Source: Chloroflexota bacterium (GTDB lineage Bacteria > Chloroflexota > Dehalococcoidia > UBA1127 > JACQUN01). From it: 14,699 bases of DNA. Of the stretch, positions 1-5,843 are shown in pieces (the stretch's first letter is position 1; the number at the start of each line of letters is the position of its first letter). The translations under genes were made by a program, and so were the position numbers. Below the pieces are notes generated by a model that did no database searches, was not told the origin of the DNA, and saw only the letters and a program-made list of their open reading frames with translations. The DNA lies in contig JACQUN010000178.1 of the NCBI GenBank assembly GCA_016210285.1, forward strand, positions 1-14,699, given 5' to 3'.

Positions 1-834
1 ATCCAGGGGCTTGAGCATGTTGACAAGGTGGTGAACATAGACCAGTCCCCCATCGGGCGGACGCCCCGGAGCAACCCTGCCACCTACACCGGCGCCTTCA
101 CCCCCATCCGGGAGCTCTTTGCCGAGCTGCCGGAGGCCAGGATGCGCGGGTACACCCCAGGCCGCTTCTCTTTCAATGTGAAAGGAGGGCGCTGCGAGGC
201 GTGCCAGGGGGGTGGCTATATCCAGATTGAGATGCAGTTCCTCCCGGACGTGACGGTCCCCTGCGAGGTGTGCAAAGGGATGCGCTACAACCGGGAGGCC
301 CTGGAGGTGAAGTTCCACGGGGCCACCATCGCCGACGTGCTGAGCATGACGGTGGACCAGGCCCTGGAGCTCTTCTGGAACTTCTCCCGCATGCGTGCCA
401 GGCTTCAGACCATGAAGGATGTGGGGCTGGGGTACATCAGGCTGGGCCAGCCTGCCACGACCCTTTCCGGAGGGGAGGCCCAGCGCGTCAAGCTGTCCAC
501 AGAGCTCTCGCGCCGCGCCACAGGGAGGACGCTCTATCTGCTCGACGAGCCTACCACGGGCCTCTCCTTTGAGGATGTGGCCGCTCTGCTCCGGGTCCTG
601 CACCGCCTCGTGGACGCAGGGAACACGGTCATTGTCATCGAGCACCACCTGGACGTCATCAAGAACGCGGACTGGATTGTTGACCTGGGCCCCGGCGCTG
701 GCAACCGGGGCGGCTACGTCATCGCCACCGGAACCCCGGAGGAGGTGGCCGAGTGCGAGGGCTCCTTCACCGGGCAGTACCTTCGGAAGGCGTTGGAAAG
801 AGCGTCGGCCCCGGTCCCAGGGGGCGCTCATTGA
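1..834 (+). CDS. uvrA: Excinuclease ABC subunit A, C-terminal part (5' end outside window)
   Basis: DNA-damage recognition ATPase of nucleotide excision repair. The frame is open from base 1, so this is the last 277 codons of a protein that is normally about 940 residues. Numbering from the in-frame GTG at 28, a UvrA zinc finger is visible as Cys56/Cys59 and Cys79/Cys82. It is followed by [17 protein letters not shown] (ABC signature of the second ATPase), the Walker B/D-loop [15 protein letters not shown], and the H-loop region [16 protein letters not shown], ending in [11 protein letters not shown]. The opening residues [20 protein letters not shown] are the usual run-up to the second Walker A half of UvrA. 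One oddity: the residue after TTGL is Ser, where UvrA proteins normally have His. The TGA stop is at 832-834. The GTG at 28 is internal, not a start. The family call is certain. Confidence 0.97.
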   Translation: MQGLEHVDKVVNIDQSPIGRTPRSNPATYTGAFTPIRELFAELPEARMRGYTPGRFSFNVKGGRCEACQGGGYIQIEMQFLPDVTVPCEVCKGMRYNREALEVKFHGATIADVLSMTVDQALELFWNFSRMRARLQTMKDVGLGYIRLGQPATTLSGGEAQRVKLSTELSRRATGRTLYLLDEPTTGLSFEDVAALLRVLHRLVDAGNTVIVIEHHLDVIKNADWIVDLGPGAGNRGGYVIATGTPEEVAECEGSFTGQYLRKALERASAPVPGGAH

Positions 835-860
835 CGGGTGGAGCCCTCGTTCCGTACACT
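831..860 (+). promoter_or_regulatory. Possible sigma70-type promoter ahead of the thioredoxin gene
   Basis: TTGACG (831-836) and TACACT (855-860) are separated by 18 bases. The -35 element overlaps the uvrA stop codon. If used, transcription would start near 867 and give a leader of about 120 bases before the thioredoxin ATG. The match is good but unproven. TATAAG at 861-866 is an alternative -10. Confidence 0.35.
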
Positions 861-949
861 TATAAGGCGCCCTGGGGTGCGCCGACGGGCGCGGCGAGGC
901 ATCCAGGAGGGAGTGGGGCGATCAGTCGAAGGGCGCAGACGACGGGATG

Positions 950-966
950 TTGACATAACTTGTCAA
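950..966. promoter_or_regulatory. Perfect 6+6 inverted repeat upstream of thioredoxin (possible operator)
   Basis: TTGACA (950-955) and TGTCAA (961-966) are exact reverse complements around a 5-base spacer, TAACT. The left arm is also a perfect -35 hexamer. The only weak -10 candidate downstream is TATGGA (975-980, 19-base spacing), which would put the transcript start almost at the ATG (990). The repeat lies 23 bases upstream of the start codon. It may be a repressor site or a promoter element; the sequence does not decide which. Confidence 0.4.
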
Positions 967-989
967 ATACCCCCTATGGAGGAGTGTTC

Positions 990-1322
990 ATGGCGAAGCC
1001 GATTGAGGTGACCGATGCCAATTTCGAGGCGGAGGTCTTGAAGGCAGAGGTGCCGGTGCTGGTGGACTTCTGGGCTGAGTGGTGCCAGCCGTGCAAGTTC
1101 ATCGCTCCTATTGTTGAGGAGCTAGCGAAAGAGTACGACGGCAAGGTCAAGTTTGCCAAGCTGGACGTGGACGTCAACTCGAAGCTCGCTGCCGACTACG
1201 GCATCCGTGGGATTCCCACCCTCCTCATCTTTCGGGGCGGCAAGCCCGTAGACCAGGTGGTGGGGGCGGTGCCCAAGGGCGCCTTGAAGCGGCGTCTGGA
1301 GGGTGTCCTGAGCAAGGCGTAG
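990..1322 (+). CDS. trxA: Thioredoxin with a WCQPC active site
   Basis: Small cytoplasmic disulfide reductase, 110 residues, the normal length for a stand-alone thioredoxin. The redox motif is WCQPC (Cys32, Cys35) in [20 protein letters not shown], and the conserved cis-proline is Pro76 in [14 protein letters not shown]. The start is the ATG at 990, preceded by GGAGGAG (978-984) at good spacing; an in-frame TTG at 960 has no ribosome binding site. The usual active site is WCGPC. Gln in place of Gly is a tolerated but less common variant that may shift redox potential or partner choice. It lies downstream of uvrA and 94 bases before tRNA-Sec. No signal peptide is present. Confidence 0.95.
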   Translation: MAKPIEVTDANFEAEVLKAEVPVLVDFWAEWCQPCKFIAPIVEELAKEYDGKVKFAKLDVDVNSKLAADYGIRGIPTLLIFRGGKPVDQVVGAVPKGALKRRLEGVLSKA

Positions 1323-1336
1323 TCCCAGACTTCAGA

Positions 1337-1356
1337 CCCCCGCCTGGGGGCGGGGG
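1337..1356 (+). terminator. Strong GC hairpin after thioredoxin (likely terminator)
   Basis: CCCCCGCC (1337-1344) pairs perfectly with GGCGGGGG (1349-1356) across the four-base loop TGGG, 14 bases after the thioredoxin stop. The following bases CATTATCC form only a poor T-tract, so intrinsic termination may be partial. A second perfect hairpin follows (CAGCCT 1367-1372 with AGGCTG 1375-1380). Confidence 0.45.
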
Positions 1357-1394
1357 CATTATCCCGCAGCCTGAAGGCTGTGGTGGAAGGTCTT

Positions 1395-1412
1395 GGCGGA
1401 CGCCGTTCCGCC
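1395..1412 (+). other. Hairpin in the 5' leader of tRNA-Sec
   Basis: GGCGGA (1395-1400) and TCCGCC (1407-1412) are exact complements around a 6-base loop. The hairpin ends four bases before the first base of the tRNA acceptor stem. It is the third hairpin in the 94 bases between thioredoxin and the tRNA. No convincing promoter was seen in this gap. The tRNA may therefore depend on upstream transcription, with the hairpin acting as part of the RNase P leader; this is inference. Confidence 0.35.
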
Positions 1413-1416
1413 GCAC

Positions 1417-1511
1417 GGGAGTGGATGGGGCCCGGTGGCTCTCGCGGACTTCAAATCCGTTGTGCCCCGTGGACCGGGGTAGGTGGGTTCGACTCCCTCC
1501 CGCTCCCGCCA
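1417..1511 (+). tRNA. selC: Selenocysteine tRNA (anticodon TCA)
   Basis: Delivers selenocysteine to in-frame UGA codons, after serine charging and SelA conversion, through the SelB factor. The 95 bases fold as a bacterial tRNA-Sec. The acceptor has 8 bp (1417-1424 with 1500-1507, one U-G). The long D stem has 6 bp (1427-1432 with 1437-1442) and a 4-base loop. The anticodon stem 1444-1448/1456-1460 carries the loop CTTCAAA with anticodon TCA at 1451-1453. The long variable arm has 6 bp (1464-1469/1475-1480). The T loop is TTCGACT (1488-1494), followed by discriminator G1508 and encoded CCA (1509-1511). The run GGACTTCAAATCC matches my memory of the E. coli selC core. The T stem (1483-1487/1495-1499) has a T-T mismatch at its second pair. 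A serine tRNA is excluded by the anticodon and the 6-bp D stem. Confidence 0.93.
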
Positions 1512-1700
1512 AGGCGTGCCTCGTTCCGCAGTTCACGTGCTCGTGTTGGCTCTGCCTCCTTGCCGCTTGCTGACCCTCCCTCACCCTGGACACTCACGTG
1601 CCAGAACCCACCCAGGAGGAGCGTTGGGGCCACGCGGCGCAACACCGAGGCGACCATGCTACAATAGCTGAGGCGGGGGTGGCCGGACAGGAGGTGCAGG

Positions 1701-1988
1701 ATGCCTCTCTTTGTTGCCCTGGGGAAGTCCACCGACGAGGGTATACGGCATCTGGAGAACCTGGCGACGCGCCACAATCAGGCGGTGCGGCGGGTCGAGC
1801 AGGCGGGGGGTAAAGTAGTGGCCAGCTACGCACTCCTGGGCGGCTACGACTACCTGGTCATCCTCGACTTCCCCGACGAGCGCAAGGCGCTCCAGTTCAT
1901 GGCGCGGGAGGGCGCCCGGGGCCATGTCCGCTATGAGACCCTCCCTGCGGTCCCCTTCGACGAGTTCGTGCGGCTCCTGGAGAGCTAG
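1701..1988 (+). CDS. GYD-domain protein
   Basis: Protein of 95 residues that matches the GYD family of small alpha/beta proteins with a dimeric ferredoxin-like fold. It has the hallmark LLGGYDYLVILDFPDERKAL (Gly48-Tyr49-Asp50) and the N-terminal strand PLFVALGKSTDEGIRHLE. No enzyme activity is established for the family to my knowledge. The ATG at 1701 has AGGAGGT (1689-1695) upstream. The gene stands alone between tRNA-Sec and the lut operon, with 129 bases to lutA. TACAAT at 1660-1665 resembles a -10 box but has no partner -35 at normal spacing. No transmembrane segment or signal peptide is seen. Confidence 0.8.
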   Translation: MPLFVALGKSTDEGIRHLENLATRHNQAVRRVEQAGGKVVASYALLGGYDYLVILDFPDERKALQFMAREGARGHVRYETLPAVPFDEFVRLLES

Positions 1989-2065
1989 GTCCCTGTTGTG
2001 GCTTCAAGGCATGTGCGCGGCCACCCCCGCCACCTGAGAGGCAACGCTATCCCCCAGCTCCGCTC

Positions 2066-2094
2066 TTGCCATCCCTCATCTCCTCTGGTAACGT
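2066..2094 (+). promoter_or_regulatory. Possible promoter of the lutABC operon
   Basis: TTGCCA (2066-2071) is followed after 17 bases by TAACGT (2089-2094). The TGG immediately before the -10 gives an extended -10 (TGn). Transcription would start near 2101, leaving a leader of about 17 bases that contains the GAGGGG ribosome binding site. The -10 matches consensus only moderately. Confidence 0.3.
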
Positions 2095-2117
2095 AGGCTC
2101 GCCGAGGGGTGTGTCCT

Positions 2118-2870
2118 ATGGCAGCTCCCAGGGTCTCCCTTTTTGTGACCTGCCTGGTGGACCAGTTCTTCCCACAGGTTGGGGAGAGCGTGGTCAGGGT
2201 GTTGCGCCACCTGGGGGTGGGGGTGGACTTCCCCCCGGGCCAGACCTGCTGCGGCCAGCCAGCCTTCAACTCCGGCCACCGCTACGAGGCCCTGGCCGTG
2301 GCCCGTCGCTTCCTCAAGGTCTTCAAGGACAGCGCCTATGTCCTCGCGCCCTCGGGCTCCTGCGCGAGCATGGTGCGGGTCTTCTATCCCGAGCTGTTTC
2401 GCGACGAGCCTGCCTTCCAGCAGGAGGCGGCCGCCCTGGCAGGCCGCACCTACGAGTTCAGCGAGTTCCTGGTGAAGGTGCTCAAGGTGGCCGACATCGG
2501 GGCGGCCCTTCCCCAACCCCTCAGGGTGGCGTACCATGACTCCTGCCACGCCCTGAGGGAGCTGGGCATCGCCCAGGAGCCCCGCGACCTCCTGCGGGCC
2601 GTTCGGGGCGTGGAGCTCGTGGAGCTTGATCACCATGAGGCCTGCTGCGGCTTCGGCGGCGCCTTCTCCGTCAAGTATCCCGAGATCTCCACGGCCATCC
2701 TCCAGGACAAGGTGGATAACCTTCGGAAGAGCGGCGCCGAGGTGCTGGTGGCCACAGACTCGGGTTGCCTCATGCACATCGCAGGGGCGTTGAGCCGCCA
2801 GGGGGTCAAGGTGGAGGCGCTGCATATCGCCCAGCTCCTGGCCCGGGGCCTGGAGGCCAGGCGTGGCTGA
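2118..2870 (+). CDS. lutA: LutA-type Fe-S oxidoreductase with two CCG domains
   Basis: First subunit of the LutABC lactate utilisation complex, which oxidises L-lactate to pyruvate in the cytoplasm. The protein has 250 residues and two cysteine-rich CCG modules that bind non-cubane clusters. Module 1 is Cys12 (VTCLVDQFFP), Cys44-Cys45-Gly46 (QTCCGQPAF) and Cys82 (GSCASM). Module 2 is Cys143 (HDSCHALRELG), Cys176-Cys177-Gly178 (EACCGFGGAFS) and Cys217 (DSGCLMH). The length and the motif LFVTCLVDQFFPQVGE fit LutA/YkgE. The ATG at 2118 is preferred because GAGGGG (2104-2109) lies 8 bases upstream; an in-frame GTG at 2109 would overlap that site. lutB starts inside its last codons, indicating coupling. 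Substrates other than lactate are possible for this family. Confidence 0.92.
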   Translation: MAAPRVSLFVTCLVDQFFPQVGESVVRVLRHLGVGVDFPPGQTCCGQPAFNSGHRYEALAVARRFLKVFKDSAYVLAPSGSCASMVRVFYPELFRDEPAFQQEAAALAGRTYEFSEFLVKVLKVADIGAALPQPLRVAYHDSCHALRELGIAQEPRDLLRAVRGVELVELDHHEACCGFGGAFSVKYPEISTAILQDKVDNLRKSGAEVLVATDSGCLMHIAGALSRQGVKVEALHIAQLLARGLEARRG

Positions 2871-4296
2871 GGTGAAGACCCGGGATTTCTCCCGTGCCTC
2901 CCTCGAGGCAGTCCAGGACCCCAAGATCCAGACCGCCCTGCGCCGCCTGGCCCACTTCCACGAGGGGCGCACCGCCGCCATCGCCGAGATTACGCCGGAG
3001 CGGTGGGAGCAGTTGCGGGAGCAGGGGCGGGCGATAAAGCAGCGCACCCTTGAGCGCCTGGACATGTACCTGGGGCAACTGGCTGACAATGTGGAGAAAG
3101 CAGGCGGGAAGGTCTTCTTTGCCAGGGACGCCAGGGAAGCGAACGACTACATTGCACAGGTGGCCCGCTTTCACGGCGTGCGCTCCGTCATCAAGGGCAA
3201 GTCCATGGTATCAGAGGAGTTGGGCCTGAACCGCGCCTTGGAAGAGGCGGGGGTGGAGGCAGTGGAGACTGACCTCGGGGAGTACATCATCCAGCTTGCA
3301 GGGGAGAAGCCGTTCCACATCATCGCGCCGGCCATCCACAAGTCCAAAGAGGATGTGGCAGACCTCTTCGTGCAGAAGCTAGGCGTCCCCCGCCAGGTGG
3401 AGATCCCCGCCCTGGCAGGGCAGGCCCGCCAGGTGCTGAGGGAGAAGTTCGCTGCCGCTGACATGGGCATCACGGGCGTCAACTTCGCCGTGGCGGAGAC
3501 CGGGACCATCGCCATCGTCACCAACGAGGGCAACGGGCGCATGTGCACGTCGCTGCCCAGGGTCCACGTGGCGGTCATGGGGATGGAGAAGGTTATCCCG
3601 CGTCTGGAAGACCTGGGGGTCCTCCTCCGGCTCCTGACCAGGGCCGCCACCGGGCAGCGCATCAGCAGCTATGTTACCTTCGTCACCGGGCCTCGGCGGG
3701 AGGAGGATGAGGACGGCCCGGAGGAGTTCCACCTGGTCATCCTGGACGGTGGCCGCTCCCGCATTCTGGCCGACCCTGAGCTGCGAGAGGCGCTCTCCTG
3801 CATCCGCTGCGGGGCTTGTCTGAACGTCTGCCCGGTGTATGGCAAGGTGGGTGGCCACGCCTACGGCTGGGTGTACCCCGGGCCCATCGGGGCTGTCGTG
3901 ACCCCCATGCTGGTGGGCCTGCCCGGGGCGAAGGACCTACCCTTCGCGTCCAGCCTGTGCGGGGCGTGCCGCGAGGTCTGTCCGGTCCGGATCAACATCC
4001 CGCATATGCTGCTGCGGCTCCGGGCCGACCTGGCCCAGGGCAGCAAGGAGAACCGCAAGGGCAGCATGATAGAGGCGCTGTCCATGCGGGCCTGGCGCCT
4101 TGTCGTCGGTGCTCCCTGGGCCTTCCGGCTGGCTGGGCTCGCCGCATCCATGCTGCAGCGGCCTCTGCTGCGGAGCGGGCGGATCACCCGGCTGCCACCC
4201 CCCCTCTCCGCTTGGACACGCACCCGCGACTTCCCCCCCGTGGCTGCCCAGTCCTTCCGGCAGCGGTGGCAGAGGCTCCAGAAGAGCAGAGGGTGA
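2863..4296 (+). CDS. lutB: LutB-type LUD domain/ferredoxin iron-sulfur protein
   Basis: Second subunit of the lactate utilisation complex, 477 residues, close to the size of Bacillus LutB. An N-terminal LUD domain (about residues 60-300, with ITGVNFAVAETGTIAIVTNE) is followed by two cysteine clusters. The first is SCIRCGACLNVCP (Cys313, 316, 319, 323). The second is LCGACREVCPVRINIP (Cys366, 369, 373). These would hold 4Fe-4S centres for electron transfer. The C-terminal 100 residues are basic and Pro-rich. The start is the GTG at 2863, eight bases inside lutA, with GGAGG (2852-2856) six bases upstream, a clear coupled start. The stop TGA shares its last A with the lutC ATG. Confidence 0.94.
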   Translation: MAEVKTRDFSRASLEAVQDPKIQTALRRLAHFHEGRTAAIAEITPERWEQLREQGRAIKQRTLERLDMYLGQLADNVEKAGGKVFFARDAREANDYIAQVARFHGVRSVIKGKSMVSEELGLNRALEEAGVEAVETDLGEYIIQLAGEKPFHIIAPAIHKSKEDVADLFVQKLGVPRQVEIPALAGQARQVLREKFAAADMGITGVNFAVAETGTIAIVTNEGNGRMCTSLPRVHVAVMGMEKVIPRLEDLGVLLRLLTRAATGQRISSYVTFVTGPRREEDEDGPEEFHLVILDGGRSRILADPELREALSCIRCGACLNVCPVYGKVGGHAYGWVYPGPIGAVVTPMLVGLPGAKDLPFASSLCGACREVCPVRINIPHMLLRLRADLAQGSKENRKGSMIEALSMRAWRLVVGAPWAFRLAGLAASMLQRPLLRSGRITRLPPPLSAWTRTRDFPPVAAQSFRQRWQRLQKSRG

Positions 4297-5021
4297 TGGC
4301 GAGCCGCGAGGGGTTTCTGAAGGCCGTTCGCGAGGCCACGGAAGCGGGGCGCCGTGATGCGCCTGCTCCCGCCCACGCTTCGGCTCCCCTGTCCGCTGAG
4401 GCAGCCCAGCCGGCGCGCCAGAGGACAGGGCCGCCACAGGGGGAAATCCTGGCCCTGCTGGAGCGCATGGCTGGGCTTCAGGGCTGGAAGTTCCATCGTG
4501 TCGCCAGCCATATGGACGCGGTGGGGGTGGTCATCACCCTCGCGGAAACCCTGGGGGCGCGGCAGGTAGTCCGCTCAACCCATGAGGTCTTGGGTCGAGT
4601 CCTGGTGGACTCCTTCCTGGCGGCTCGCGGGATCCAGACGGTCGTGATGGCCTACGATGCCAAGGACCCCCTGGCTTCGCGGGAGGCCCTGCGGCAGGCC
4701 GCCCTCCGGGCAGACCTGGGGGTCACCGGCGTGGACTACGTCATCGCCGAGACGGCCACGGCGGTCATCCTGCCTCGCCGAGGGGTCAGCCGCCTGGTCT
4801 CCCTGGCGCCTCCCGTCCACTTGGCTCTGGTGGAGGCCGAGCAGGTGGTGGAGTCCCTGGACGACCTGCTGGCCCTGCGGAAAGGGGCCTTTCTGAAAGG
4901 TGAGATGGGGAGCTACATGAGCTTCATCAGCGGCCCCAGCCGCACCGGGGACATCGAGCAGACCATCGTGGTGGGCGTCCACGGGCCCAAAGAGGTCCAC
5001 CTGGTGCTGATCGCGCCGTGA
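4296..5021 (+). CDS. lutC: LutC-type LUD domain protein
   Basis: Third subunit of the lactate utilisation complex, 241 residues. The first 55 residues are an Ala/Pro-rich, poorly conserved stretch. The LUD domain follows, with LGVTGVDYVIAETATAVI (about 141-158), the PPVHLALVEAEQVVESLDD strand-helix, and the C-terminal SFISGPSRTGDIEQTIVVG and HGPKEVHLVLI typical of LutC. The start is the ATG at 4296 in TGATG, overlapping the lutB stop by one base. The frame is open for 480 bases further upstream, but that stretch is the shadow of lutB and has no plausible start. The stop at 5019-5021 overlaps the next gene's GTGA. Confidence 0.93.
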   Translation: MASREGFLKAVREATEAGRRDAPAPAHASAPLSAEAAQPARQRTGPPQGEILALLERMAGLQGWKFHRVASHMDAVGVVITLAETLGARQVVRSTHEVLGRVLVDSFLAARGIQTVVMAYDAKDPLASREALRQAALRADLGVTGVDYVIAETATAVILPRRGVSRLVSLAPPVHLALVEAEQVVESLDDLLALRKGAFLKGEMGSYMSFISGPSRTGDIEQTIVVGVHGPKEVHLVLIAP

Positions 5022-5434
5022 GCAACAGGGGGAACTCCTCATCCGATGGAAAGGTTCCCCTTGAGGAGTGCAGTCCTGTGCCGGTGCTGACATGTCTCTC
5101 TGAGGAGCGCAAGAAACTGCTGGAGGCGGAGCTGGCCCGCTACCTGGAGGTGCTCCCTCGCCTTCAGGACGTGAAGAAGGTCATCCTCTTCGGGTCTCTG
5201 GCAACGGGGAGGGTTGGCCCGGCCAGCGATATTGACCTGCTGATTGTCCAGCAGACAACCACTCGCTTCCTGGACCGGCCAGACCACTTTATCCAGGAGC
5301 TGGATATCCGCGTGGCCACAGACCTCTTTATCTACACCCCGCAGGAGCTGGAGCAGATGGTGCGCGAAAGCTCCTTTGTGAGGCAGGCGATACGAGAAGG
5401 CAGGGTGGTCTATGAGGCCAGAGCCCAAGGCTGA
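5018..5434 (+). CDS. MNT-type nucleotidyltransferase (putative antitoxin partner of HEPN)
   Basis: Minimal nucleotidyltransferase of 138 residues. The catalytic signature is GSLATGRVGPASDIDLLIV (Gly59-Ser60, Asp71, Asp73), an exact GSX10DXD. A third candidate acidic residue is Asp102 in VATDLFIYT. In characterised HEPN/MNT pairs such as MntA-HepT, this enzyme adds AMP units to the HEPN protein and neutralises it. The GTG at 5018 overlaps the lutC stop (GTGA), implying coupling, but has no ribosome binding site. An in-frame GTG at 5078 has GAGGAG (5063-5068) nine bases upstream and would remove an unconserved-looking 20-residue tail. The true start could be either. The gene overlaps the HEPN gene by 23 bases. 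Its presence at the end of a lactate operon is unexpected. Confidence 0.85.
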   Translation: MSNRGNSSSDGKVPLEECSPVPVLTCLSEERKKLLEAELARYLEVLPRLQDVKKVILFGSLATGRVGPASDIDLLIVQQTTTRFLDRPDHFIQELDIRVATDLFIYTPQELEQMVRESSFVRQAIREGRVVYEARAQG

Positions 5435-5843
5435 GGGCCTGCGCTGGCTGCGCCAGGCGGAGCGGGACCTGGACGATGCCCGCTATATGCAGCAAGGGAG
5501 CCGCTACAACGTGGCCTGCTTCCTGGCTCAGCAGGCCGCGGAGAAGGCGGTCAAGGCGTTCCTGTACGCCCAGGAGGTTGACACCATCTGGGGCCACTCG
5601 GTATCCGAGTTATGCCAGCGGGCAGCGGAATATGACCCTGCTTTCGGTTCTCTGCGGGGAAAGGCTGCGTCCCTGGACAAGTTTTACATGACAACTCGCT
5701 ATCCCAACAGCCTCCCAGGCACCATCCCGGCGGAGGCTTTTGACCAGGAGGATGCAACCAGAGCCACTGGAATGGCAGAACACATCCTGGCCTTCGTGCG
5801 AGAGCGCGTGGGTTCAGACGGGCATGACCCCTTAACGTTGTGA
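5412..5843 (+). CDS. HEPN domain protein (putative toxin or substrate-binding partner)
   Basis: HEPN protein of 143 residues, COG2250-like. The core helices are seen in LRQAERDLDDARYM and YNVACFLAQQAAEKAVKAFL. GHSVSEL (His62) follows, and the family-typical RYPNSLPG occurs at residues 96-103. The RNase motif RX4-6H of toxic HEPN proteins such as HepT is not seen: no Arg lies at the right distance before His62. It may therefore be a non-catalytic HEPN that holds a substrate for the MNT enzyme rather than an RNase toxin. The ATG at 5412 lies inside the MNT gene, which is usual for such pairs. Its stop runs 12 bases into the end of the convergent glycerate kinase gene. Confidence 0.85.
   Translation: MRPEPKAEGLRWLRQAERDLDDARYMQQGSRYNVACFLAQQAAEKAVKAFLYAQEVDTIWGHSVSELCQRAAEYDPAFGSLRGKAASLDKFYMTTRYPNSLPGTIPAEAFDQEDATRATGMAEHILAFVRERVGSDGHDPLTL

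Noticed and set aside
1660..1665. TACAAT as a promoter -10 for the GYD gene
   Set aside because: The hexamer is good, but no -35 element lies 15-19 bases upstream and no TGn extension is present, so it is mentioned only in the gene entry.
2076..3089. A 337-codon minus-strand open frame opposite lutA and lutB
   Set aside because: It is a shadow of two well-conserved genes; no domain is seen in the translation.
3816..4295. Upstream extension of the lutC frame
   Set aside because: The frame is open only because of GC bias under lutB. LutC family proteins have about 240 residues and the TGATG junction at 4294-4298 gives the natural start.
832..5843. Readthrough of TGA stops as selenocysteine in uvrA, lutA, lutB, lutC, MNT or HEPN
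   Set aside because: Because selC is present each TGA stop was considered. Every protein already has its family's normal C-terminus, and no homologous extension or SECIS-like hairpin was seen after the stop.
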